From NCBI GenBank assembly GCA_002839645.1, contig PGYL01000005.1:1-64000 (forward strand): a stretch of 64,000 bases of DNA. Direction: 5' to 3'. Source of the stretch: Methanomicrobiales archaeon HGW-Methanomicrobiales-2. GTDB lineage: Archaea > Halobacteriota > Methanomicrobia > Methanomicrobiales > Methanoculleaceae. The notes under the pieces were generated by a model, which did no database searches, was not told the origin of the DNA, and was given only the letters and a program-made list of their open reading frames with translations. Every line of letters starts with the position of its first letter. Positions within the stretch are counted from its first letter, which is position 1. Below are positions 20,362 through 27,982 of this stretch, piece after piece. The position numbers and the translations under genes were made by a program.

Positions 20362-20922
20362 ATGCTATTCCGTGAGATCGTGATCGCAGGGTGCGGCAAC
20401 CCCCTCTACGGAGACGACGGGTTCGGCCCTGCAGTCGTCGAAGAACTCCAGAAGTTACAACTGCCCGACAACGTCAAGGTATTCGATGCCGGCCTTGGCG
20501 CCCCTCACTTCCTCTTTACGCTGATGGAAGATGCAGAGGCGCCAGTGAAGAAGCTGATCATCATCGATGTCGCCGATTTCGGCGCTAACCCCGGTGATGT
20601 GACAAAGCTCCGGCCCGAAGACCTGCCGCCGGGTGCCTACCGGGATGCCCATTCATGGGACCTTTCCGAGCCACTGCAACGACTAAAAGACATCATTGAC
20701 ATCACGATCATCGGGTGCCAGCCGAAGCGTGTCGCGACCCAGGAGTTTGAACTAGGGCTCACTGAGGAGGTTGAGGGTGCCATACCCAAAACAGTGCGTA
20801 TCGTACTGGAGGAAATTGGGGTAGAATATGGGGCTGCTATCAACCATCAAGGAACGCATCTTTGGGCGTCGCCCGGAGAAACCGCCGGAGAACCCGGAGG
20901 CAAAACCGGAGAGCAAACCTGA
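20362..20922 (+). CDS. frhD: F420-reducing hydrogenase maturation protease FrhD
   Basis: IVIAGCGNPLYGDDGFGPAVVEEL; position between frhA and frhG; C-terminus overlaps the frhG ORF by 95 nt. Confidence 0.92.
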   Translation: MLFREIVIAGCGNPLYGDDGFGPAVVEELQKLQLPDNVKVFDAGLGAPHFLFTLMEDAEAPVKKLIIIDVADFGANPGDVTKLRPEDLPPGAYRDAHSWDLSEPLQRLKDIIDITIIGCQPKRVATQEFELGLTEEVEGAIPKTVRIVLEEIGVEYGAAINHQGTHLWASPGETAGEPGGKTGEQT

Positions 20923-21925
20923 GGTGAAACCAGCGGCGAGCCAACCGCAGACGAAGCCAGAGGTGAAACCTGAGGCAAAACCTGAGGCAAAGCCCGAGGC
21001 GAAGACTGCGAGAAGTAAACCGCACAGAAAACCTGAGGAAAAGCCGGAGGTGAAACCGGAGGCAAAGCCTGCTGCAAGCCAGCCGCAGGCGAAACCCGCG
21101 GTGAAGCCCTCTGATGTGAAGGTAAACGAAAAGGTGGAAGTTGTACAAAAGGAGGAAAAGCCTGTGGCAGAAAAGATTTCGATAGGTGAATTACACCTGA
21201 GCGGATGTACGGGATGCCTCGTGACGCTTGCGGATAACTACGAGGGTCTCTTCAAGCTGCTCGATGATTATGCGGACCTGGTCTATGCGTTGACCCTGGT
21301 CGATGTGCGCCATGTCCCCGAGATGGACGTGTGCCTGGTCGAGGGTTCGTGCTGTCTGAACGACAAACTCTCGGTAGAAGAACTGAAAGAAGCAAGGGCA
21401 AAGTCGAAGGTGCTCGTCGCCTACGGCGCCTGCGCAGCATACGGCAACATCACCCGGTTCTGCCGGGGCGGCCAGTGGAACCAGCCCGGTCACGAAGCGT
21501 TCGTGCCGATCAGCGAGGTCGTCGATGTCGACCTCTACATCCCGTCCTGTCCCCCGTGCCCGCAGCAGGTCAGAAACGTCGCCGTCATGGCCTACCTGCT
21601 TCTGAAGGGCAACGATGAACAGAAGAGCCTCGCGACCGCCTACCTGACGCCGCTGATGCAGCTTGCACAGCGCGGCAACGAGGCCTGCGGCTGCGATCTG
21701 ATGTATGATGTGATCAACCAGAGCCTCTGCATGGGATGCGGAACCTGCGCCGGCACCTGCCCGGTCCGCGCCATCACCATGGAGTACGGCAAGCCGAACG
21801 TCAACCGCGACCAGTGCATCAAGTGCGGCGCTTGCTACGCGCAGTGTCCGCGGAGCTGGTTCAACTTCGACGTCATGAACAACTATGAGGGCATCATGGG
21901 TGCCATCAAGGGAGCCATGCAGTGA
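20828..21925 (+). CDS. frhG: Coenzyme F420-reducing hydrogenase subunit gamma with PEVKP-rich N-terminal extension (canonical body starts near GTG 21164)
   Basis: KISIGELHLSGCTGCLVTL...; two 4Fe-4S motifs LCMGCGTCAGTCP and CIKCGACYAQCP; about 112 codons of PEVKPEAKP-type repeat upstream in frame. Confidence 0.92.
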   Translation: MGLLSTIKERIFGRRPEKPPENPEAKPESKPEVKPAASQPQTKPEVKPEAKPEAKPEAKTARSKPHRKPEEKPEVKPEAKPAASQPQAKPAVKPSDVKVNEKVEVVQKEEKPVAEKISIGELHLSGCTGCLVTLADNYEGLFKLLDDYADLVYALTLVDVRHVPEMDVCLVEGSCCLNDKLSVEELKEARAKSKVLVAYGACAAYGNITRFCRGGQWNQPGHEAFVPISEVVDVDLYIPSCPPCPQQVRNVAVMAYLLLKGNDEQKSLATAYLTPLMQLAQRGNEACGCDLMYDVINQSLCMGCGTCAGTCPVRAITMEYGKPNVNRDQCIKCGACYAQCPRSWFNFDVMNNYEGIMGAIKGAMQ

Positions 21926-21935
21926 GGTGAGAAAG

Positions 21936-22823
21936 ATGGACGTACTCGGTAATTACAAGTCCGCTATCTCGGCACGCTCGACCGACAAGGACATCACAAA
22001 GAAGTCCCAGGACGGCGGTATCATCACGACGCTCTTCGCGTACGCGCTTGAAGAGGGCATCATCGACGGTGCCATCATCGCAGGTCCGAGCGACGAGCCC
22101 TGGAAGCCGCAGCCCATGGTCGCGACCACGAAGGCAGAACTCCTGGCCGCTGCCGGAACGCGCTACACCATCAGCCCGAACCTCTCCCTGATCAAGGAGG
22201 CGACCCGCAGCTACGGTCTCGACCGCGTCGGTATCGTCGGTACCCCCTGCCAGATCCAGGCTGTCCGGAAGGCTCAGCTCTATCCGATCGGCATGCGCGA
22301 CGTCGACGACAAGATCGCTCTTGCGCTCGGCATCTACTGCATGGAGAACCTCTCCTACCAGGCGCTCGAGGCAATCGTCGAGGACCACTGCAACCAGAAG
22401 ATGGAATCCGTCAAGAAGATGGACATCGGCAAGGGCAAGTTCACGGTCTACACCGAGCGCGGTGCAGTCAGCCAGATGCCCTTAAAGCTGATCCACAAGT
22501 ACGTGCAGCCCGGCTGCAACGTCTGCCTGGACTATGTCGCGAACCTCGCCGACATCTCCAGCGGCTCCGTGGGCAGCCCCGACGGCTGGAGCACGGTCTT
22601 CGTGCGGAGCATGAAGGGCAACGCGGTCTGGGACGGCGCTATGGCGGCCGGCCTCTTCGAGACGAAGCCGATGGACCAGGTCAAGCCCGGCCTCGACCTC
22701 GTCAAGAAGCTCGCCACCGAAAAGATCACGAAGAACCAGAAGAACGTGGACGCACGTAAAACGATCGGCCTCAAGGCGGACGGAACCCCCAAGGGTCTCC
22801 GGAACCCCTACGAGTCCCCCTGA
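21936..22823 (+). CDS. frhB: Coenzyme F420-reducing hydrogenase subunit beta
   Basis: MDVLGNYKSAISARSTDKDITKKSQDGGIITTLFAYALE; GIVGTPCQIQAVRKAQ; QPGCNVCLDYVANLADIS. Confidence 0.95.
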   Translation: MDVLGNYKSAISARSTDKDITKKSQDGGIITTLFAYALEEGIIDGAIIAGPSDEPWKPQPMVATTKAELLAAAGTRYTISPNLSLIKEATRSYGLDRVGIVGTPCQIQAVRKAQLYPIGMRDVDDKIALALGIYCMENLSYQALEAIVEDHCNQKMESVKKMDIGKGKFTVYTERGAVSQMPLKLIHKYVQPGCNVCLDYVANLADISSGSVGSPDGWSTVFVRSMKGNAVWDGAMAAGLFETKPMDQVKPGLDLVKKLATEKITKNQKNVDARKTIGLKADGTPKGLRNPYESP

Positions 22824-22946
22824 AACTCTTTTTTTGGCCGTTTCGACCTCCCCTCAATCGAACATCTCCGTTGACTGAGTTCTACCGGGTTTACAGGAGA
22901 TCAGTCGTCCAACCCCGGTCAGGAGGCGCGGGTCGTCGCTGATTGA

Positions 22947-23181
22947 CATATCACCATGCAGCGGGCCGTGGGGATATCGCCACGCACTGCCCCCGCCCCC
23001 TGGGGCGGGGGAGGAGGCCGGGCGGGGTGGGGTTTTCAGACATCGCTATATAAGGTGGAGACAGGGGAGGGGGGATGCTCCCCCTCGCACCTAACGGTGC
23101 TCAAGCTCGCTCTCGCTCGCACTCCCCGTCAGCCCCTCCCCCAATGGCGATAGCCACCACGGTTCACCGCATGGTGATATG
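22947..23181. repeat. MITE-like or structured-RNA element with imperfect terminal inverted repeats and internal GC hairpins
   Basis: Left arm CATATCACCATGC...CCGTGG..TATCGCCA (22947-22982) matches reverse complement of right arm (23145-23181); perfect 10-bp stem CCCCCGCCCC/GGGGCGGGGG at 22990-23011; GAGGGGG/CCCCCTC hairpin near 23070. Confidence 0.65.
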
Positions 23182-23270
23182 CAAAAAGGCAGGTCCCAGG
23201 GACAAAACGGACCCTCACGTAGAGGCAGGGTATACACAGACCCGGAGGTCCGGGCTATATCCTTCTGGAA

Positions 23271-23303
23271 AAATCGAGGGTGGGGGCCGCCCCGCCGCGA
23301 TTT
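23271..23303. other. GC-rich hairpin flanked by AAATCG/CGATTT
   Basis: AAATCGAGGGTGGGGGCCGCCCCGCCGCGATTT is nearly self-complementary. Confidence 0.5.
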
Positions 23304-23383
23304 GCAACTGGATCGGCGGGAGATGGCAGCGGCTCTGCCGTATTAGGTATCGATAAAGCGCGTGCCGGGTGCCGTGTTCGTAT

Positions 23384-23830
23384 TCAGTCCCTGAACAGTA
23401 CCTGGTATTTTACTGATTCTGCTCCAAAAAAGCTCTTGCAAAACTCTGCTGCCTTCGAAGGCTCGTATTCTTTGCAGCTGAAGATATCGAGGTAGGCTGC
23501 ATTGGTCTCGTTCGCGAAGTGGCCGGAGACAAGCGACGTTTCGATGAGCTGGGTCATGGAGAATCCCGCGACCTTCTCGCAGGGGCCGAAGTGGATGATC
23601 TGCGGTTCGCCGAACCTGTGCATATCGATAAGGTCGCAGAGTTCAAGGATGAACTGGTGAATCTTCTTCGCGTCCCTGATCGCCGCCGGGTCGCATCCCT
23701 TCAAGTCCACGCTCGTGTACAGTCCCCAACACCCGCGGTCCTTGAACTCTGCAACGATCTCTGCGTCGCTTACTGCCTCTGCCATAATGCCGCTTGCCGC
23801 GACATTGTTTGTTATTATCTTGCTTGCCAT
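23384..23830 (-). CDS. S-adenosylmethionine decarboxylase (SpeD)-like protein
   Basis: WGLYTSVDLKGCDPAAIRDAKKIHQFILELCDLIDM...IETSLVSGHFANETNAAYLDIFSCKEYEPSKAAEFCKSFFGAESVKYQVLFR resembles the SpeD fold; canonical ESH motif not evident. Confidence 0.55.
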   Translation of the reverse strand: MASKIITNNVAASGIMAEAVSDAEIVAEFKDRGCWGLYTSVDLKGCDPAAIRDAKKIHQFILELCDLIDMHRFGEPQIIHFGPCEKVAGFSMTQLIETSLVSGHFANETNAAYLDIFSCKEYEPSKAAEFCKSFFGAESVKYQVLFRD

Positions 23831-24385
23831 GATCTCACCTTCGAGAGGATCTGTGATCGATTGATCACTGTAATTTTTGATAGTTCAGATTTTAAACCTA
23901 TTCATTCTGCTAATGAGGAATAACGGTTATTTCCCGGTTAGGCCAGAGCAATCCTTGTGTATCGGAAATTCTACGGCGTATTCTTGCCCGATTTTGAAAA
24001 CTGAGACTTTGCGTGGCCTATTTGCCCCAAAGTGTGTAAGATGTGGGTATAAAATCATACTTTGTATTACTATATGGAGTTACCAGATTTTTTCGAAGGT
24101 CCCCGCTCCAGGGGTTCATGGGCAAACGGGGCCATAAAAAGCAACTCTTTTTTCGGTACGGTTTCAAGATTACTTTTCAGGAGTGAAAAACCATTAAGTC
24201 GGGGTTTCAAAATTTCTACTTCCGCACCAGCCAGTATCCCGACCGAAAGGCAGTCGGGCGATGACTACGGCGCCCCCTCCTGAGCCCACAGACCCGGGCA
24301 TATCCACCACCCGGCGCGCACCTCCGGTCCTCCGTCCCACCCCCAAAAAGGGGCTTTGAGCGGGACCTGCCGCAGGCCGGCGCCC

Positions 24386-24538
24386 TCACCGGATCTCCGG
24401 GGGGTGCCGGTGAGCACGCCGAACGTGGGCGTGGAGTTCTTCGAGCGTGGGATACTGTCTGCCGCAGATAGGGCAGATGAACTCACCCATCTCCACGGGG
24501 ATATCGGGAACCCTTCGCCTCCGCGGGGGTTCGCCCAT
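24386..24538 (-). CDS. Small C2H2 zinc-finger protein (50 aa)
   Basis: Not in ORF track. Reverse-strand translation MGEPPRRRRVPDIPVEMGEFICPICGRQYPTLEELHAHVRRAHRHPPEIR*; start overlaps upstream stop (TGATG). Confidence 0.82.
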   Translation of the reverse strand: MGEPPRRRRVPDIPVEMGEFICPICGRQYPTLEELHAHVRRAHRHPPEIR

Positions 24539-25134
24539 CACCCCTCCCTCCCCGCCAGAATCTCCTCGATCGTCCGCCCGGAGACAACCGACCGGGGCTC
24601 CGTCTCGACCGGGTTTCTGCCGGGGTCCGCCCCGGCATCGTTCATCTTCACGAGGAGCCAGGCCTCGCCCTTCCCGGTCCTGAAGCGAGTGAGAGCATAC
24701 CCGCCCCGGACCTTCTCCCCCTCGAGCCAGACGGACACGTGACCCCTTCTCGCGGCCTCGGCGACCCCGACCTCCCGCCCCTCCTTCTCGGTGAGGTTCC
24801 GGTAGGTCCCCCGGTCCCAGACAAGGACCGCCCCCGCCCCGTAACTCCCCGCCGGGATGACGCCCTCGAATCCTGCGTAGTCGAGGGGGTGGTCTTCTGT
24901 GGGGAGAGCGAGGCGCTTCTCCTTCGGGTCGACAGAGGGTCCCTTCGGGACTGCCCAGGACTTCAGGACACCGTCGGCTTCCAGGCGGAAGTCGTAGTGG
25001 AGCGTGGTCGCATCATGCTTCTGGATGACAAAGACGGGGCGGGCAGTCTCCGTCCCCTGTTCGCCCGGCGGCTCCGGCGTCCGGGCGAAGTCCCTCTTCT
25101 CATGATAATCGTCAAGCGTATCCTGGCCGGCCAT
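24538..25134 (-). CDS. Stand-alone LigD-type 3'-phosphoesterase domain protein
   Basis: FVIQKHDATTLHYDFRLEADGVLKSWAVPKGPSVDPKEKRLALPTEDHPLDYAGFEGVIPAGSYGAGAVLVWDRGTY. Confidence 0.92.
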   Translation of the reverse strand: MAGQDTLDDYHEKRDFARTPEPPGEQGTETARPVFVIQKHDATTLHYDFRLEADGVLKSWAVPKGPSVDPKEKRLALPTEDHPLDYAGFEGVIPAGSYGAGAVLVWDRGTYRNLTEKEGREVGVAEAARRGHVSVWLEGEKVRGGYALTRFRTGKGEAWLLVKMNDAGADPGRNPVETEPRSVVSGRTIEEILAGREG

Positions 25135-25177
25135 ATGAGGACTCCGGCGTTACCGGGGATAAGGGTTTTTCCCGGGG

Positions 25178-27577
25178 TCAGGGGTTTCGCCCGGACGACG
25201 GAACAATCCTGACGTTCATCTTCTCCGAGCCGATGATCAGGATACCCTCCCCCGGCTGGAAGTTGAGGAGGTCCTTCTCGCTCACCTCGAAGAACTTGGC
25301 GTTCTCCTGGGCCTGTTTCTTATTCTCCGAGCGCATGCAGAACTTTACGGCGATGTTCGCGAGAATCTCCTCGTTGAAATGGGCGATCAGCTGGGACGCA
25401 AGGATCAGCGAGACCCCGAACTTCCGCATCTCGGTGGCATATTTGTTCAGCACCGCCTTGATCGACGTCTTCGAGCCGCTCTTCTGGCTCACCAGGAGTT
25501 TCGCCTCGTCGACGATGACGAAGAGCCGGAACTTCTCCCGCTCGTCCCCTGCCCCGCGCGGGATCTCGCCCGTCGCCTGGAGGGTGTAGTAGATGCGCCG
25601 GAGGAAGAGGTCTGCAAAGAGGTAACGCAGGTTCTCCGGGAGGGCATTTAAGTTGATGTGGGTGATCCCGCCCGAGAGGATCGTGGGAAGCGAGATCTTC
25701 TCCTCCCCCGAGAAGAGTTTGTAGTCGAAGATGTCCTCGAGGTAGGCCGGGATCGCTTCGTCCTCGCAGCCCATGATCTCGCCCTCGATGTCGTCGAAGT
25801 CGAGCACCCGTGTCCAGGTGTCGGTGTTTCCCGTGATCCCCGAGATCCGGTAGCAGTCCTTGATGATGTTCTTGATCTTTCTGCGCTGCTGGATGCCGAG
25901 CGTCGGGAAGTTGATGGAGATGGCATCGACGAAGTCCGAGGTGGCCCGGAGCGGGGTTATCTCGTCGATGGAGGAGTCGAGTTCCAGCGGGTTGAAGTAG
26001 TACTGCCCGCCCTCACGGATCTTGTAGGACCGGATATCGCCGCTGCTCGCGGCCATGTCCCCGTGGAAGTCGATCAGGACGACCGGGAGCCCCTGTCCTG
26101 CGAGATCCGAGGCGATGCACCGGATTGTCTCGGTCTTGCCGGCACCCGAGCCACCGAGGATGATCATATGGCCGTTGTTGAGCTGTCCCGGCGACCAGTT
26201 GACCCGCCGCCCATCCGGGGCGTGGCCGAGGAATATGTCGAGTCCGCCGGCGCGGGGAACGACTGGTGGAATGCGACTGGCCGCAAGGGCAGGAGCATGA
26301 GCACCGTCAGGCGCGAGTGACGACAAAACCGGGGTTCGAGAAGCCGTCAGGCTTCGGGGAACAGAATTTGCGGCGGCCCGACGGGCCGCGGGCGGCGGCA
26401 CGGACGGGATCGGCTCCTTCTCCTCTTCCTCCTCTTCCTCATCGTCGGCAAAGAGGGGCTCGTCCCACTCGTCCTCCTCCACCCCCTCCTCGGCCTGGGG
26501 CTCGGGCGCTATGGCCGCGCTCTCATCGAGGACGATGGGTGACTCTTCACGGGGGAGGAGGGGCTCCTCCGCTGCCGGGGCCGGGGCAGGCCGCTCGATG
26601 ACGATCTTCGCGGCAACGTCGGCCATCAGCGCCCGCCCGAGGTCGCGGAGGCGCATATCGTAGAGGTTGCGATCCTTGACGATGAACCGGGCGAGGTCGA
26701 CCCCATCGTCCTGAGGCACCTGCTCAAGGACGTAGATCGCGTCGTTGAGCACGGAGAGTATCCGTGTCAGTTCGCGGCGGTGGGCCGGTGATGCCCGGAT
26801 ACGGTCGTAGTCCTCACCGCAGGCGAGGTACCGGAGAACGGTGAACGTCGAGTAGAACGATTCAAGGAGCATATCGTAGTGCTCCCTGACCTCGGGGTCA
26901 ATCCTCTCGAGCATCCCCTTGAGGATGTAGGCGAACTCCGGCGGAAAGGTGTAGACAACGCCGTCGGCCCTGGACCCGTCAAGGTCGTAGGCGTAGGCGA
27001 GGACGGCGCACCCGGCGGCCTTGAGCCGGGCGGCGAACCGCTCGCACTCGGTAAAGAGACTCGGACTGTTGTTGAGGAGGAAACTGACGAACGTCTCTTC
27101 GGTGCGGGGGAGCGTGGAGGGGAAGGTCTTGTTGACAAAAGACCCTTTGACGGTCCCGGCGAGGAGGGCCGGGACGACCTCGTGGATCTCGCGTGCCAGT
27201 CCGCCAATATCCAGCGCCTGAAGCCGTGCCTCCATCAGCGGCCGGGAGATTGCTTCTCCGGCGGAGGTCGCCGTTATCACCGTCGTGCCGTGCCAGGAGG
27301 TGGACTCGATGAGGTCGACCTGCCTGAGGGCAAAGAGCGGCCCCGACGTATAGGCGTAACAACTCTGTTCGACCACGCCCTCCCCTTCTCCCCGGGATGA
27401 CGAGCTGTTCTGGGCAATGTAGATGTAGAGGAGCGTCTCGATGATGTCACGGGCCTCCTGCAGCCGGAAGTCCCGCAGGTATTCGATGACGGCGGGAGGG
27501 AACGACTCCACCAGGGTCGGGATCTCGGCATCTGCATAGCCCATCGCTTCGAGTGCTTCAGTAAGGTCTGTTGACAC
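25178..27577 (-). CDS. HerA/VirB4-like P-loop ATPase (DUF87-type) with large N-terminal region and acidic linker
   Basis: MIILGGSGAGKTETIRCIASDLAGQGLPVVLIDFHGD; FRLFVIVDEAKLLV; FGVSLILASQLIAHF; acidic DDEEEEEEEKEP linker. Likely GTG start (VSTDLTEALEAMGYADAEIP); ORF track extends to 27640. Confidence 0.82.
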   Translation of the reverse strand: MSTDLTEALEAMGYADAEIPTLVESFPPAVIEYLRDFRLQEARDIIETLLYIYIAQNSSSSRGEGEGVVEQSCYAYTSGPLFALRQVDLIESTSWHGTTVITATSAGEAISRPLMEARLQALDIGGLAREIHEVVPALLAGTVKGSFVNKTFPSTLPRTEETFVSFLLNNSPSLFTECERFAARLKAAGCAVLAYAYDLDGSRADGVVYTFPPEFAYILKGMLERIDPEVREHYDMLLESFYSTFTVLRYLACGEDYDRIRASPAHRRELTRILSVLNDAIYVLEQVPQDDGVDLARFIVKDRNLYDMRLRDLGRALMADVAAKIVIERPAPAPAAEEPLLPREESPIVLDESAAIAPEPQAEEGVEEDEWDEPLFADDEEEEEEEKEPIPSVPPPAARRAAANSVPRSLTASRTPVLSSLAPDGAHAPALAASRIPPVVPRAGGLDIFLGHAPDGRRVNWSPGQLNNGHMIILGGSGAGKTETIRCIASDLAGQGLPVVLIDFHGDMAASSGDIRSYKIREGGQYYFNPLELDSSIDEITPLRATSDFVDAISINFPTLGIQQRRKIKNIIKDCYRISGITGNTDTWTRVLDFDDIEGEIMGCEDEAIPAYLEDIFDYKLFSGEEKISLPTILSGGITHINLNALPENLRYLFADLFLRRIYYTLQATGEIPRGAGDEREKFRLFVIVDEAKLLVSQKSGSKTSIKAVLNKYATEMRKFGVSLILASQLIAHFNEEILANIAVKFCMRSENKKQAQENAKFFEVSEKDLLNFQPGEGILIIGSEKMNVRIVPSSGRNP

Positions 27578-27982
27578 GGATTCACCAGCGGATGCGTTTT
27601 CGTGGCGCCGGGGTCTTCCGGGCAGGTGGCGACACGACACGCTGCACGGTTCCGCTTCACGCGATGCGGGCCTGCGGGCAGCCGCAAGGGTGAAGCAGGC
27701 AATTGAAGTAGTTTTGCTCTACGACCTATTAAACATAGGTTGTTTGGAAAAAATCGGCCGCATCCGGCAGAATGCTCCCGTACCGGGGGTAGGCCTCCAC
27801 CTCACCCCTGCGCGAGAAATCGCCGGTTCCATGCTCAACCGGCCCGTGGCGCCCTATCCCCCACGAAGTTGCTCCCTTCACCCCAAATCCCCGGAACATC
27901 CGCCAGAATCGACGGATAATTCACATGCTGATATTTTTATATAATTAAAGATATAAATATAGGTAGTTGAGGTGGACGCTCC

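Noticed and set aside
20900-21110. Repeat tract in frhG as a CRISPR or tandem DNA repeat
   Set aside because: Units are codon-scale, irregular and diverge at synonymous sites; best explained as a protein low-complexity repeat.
22956-23356. Small ORFs (22956..23153, 23075..23356) within the inverted-repeat element
   Set aside because: Low-complexity, no domain, and explained by hairpin/GC structure.
24253-24285. Possible C/D box sRNA (CGATGAC ... CTGA)
   Set aside because: Boxes are degenerate, only one pair is visible and spacing is short; retained only as a generic ncRNA candidate.
24265-24486. 73-aa minus ORF MSSSALSAADSIPRSKN...
   Set aside because: Out-of-frame with the C2H2 zinc-finger ORF that spans the same region and has a clear motif.
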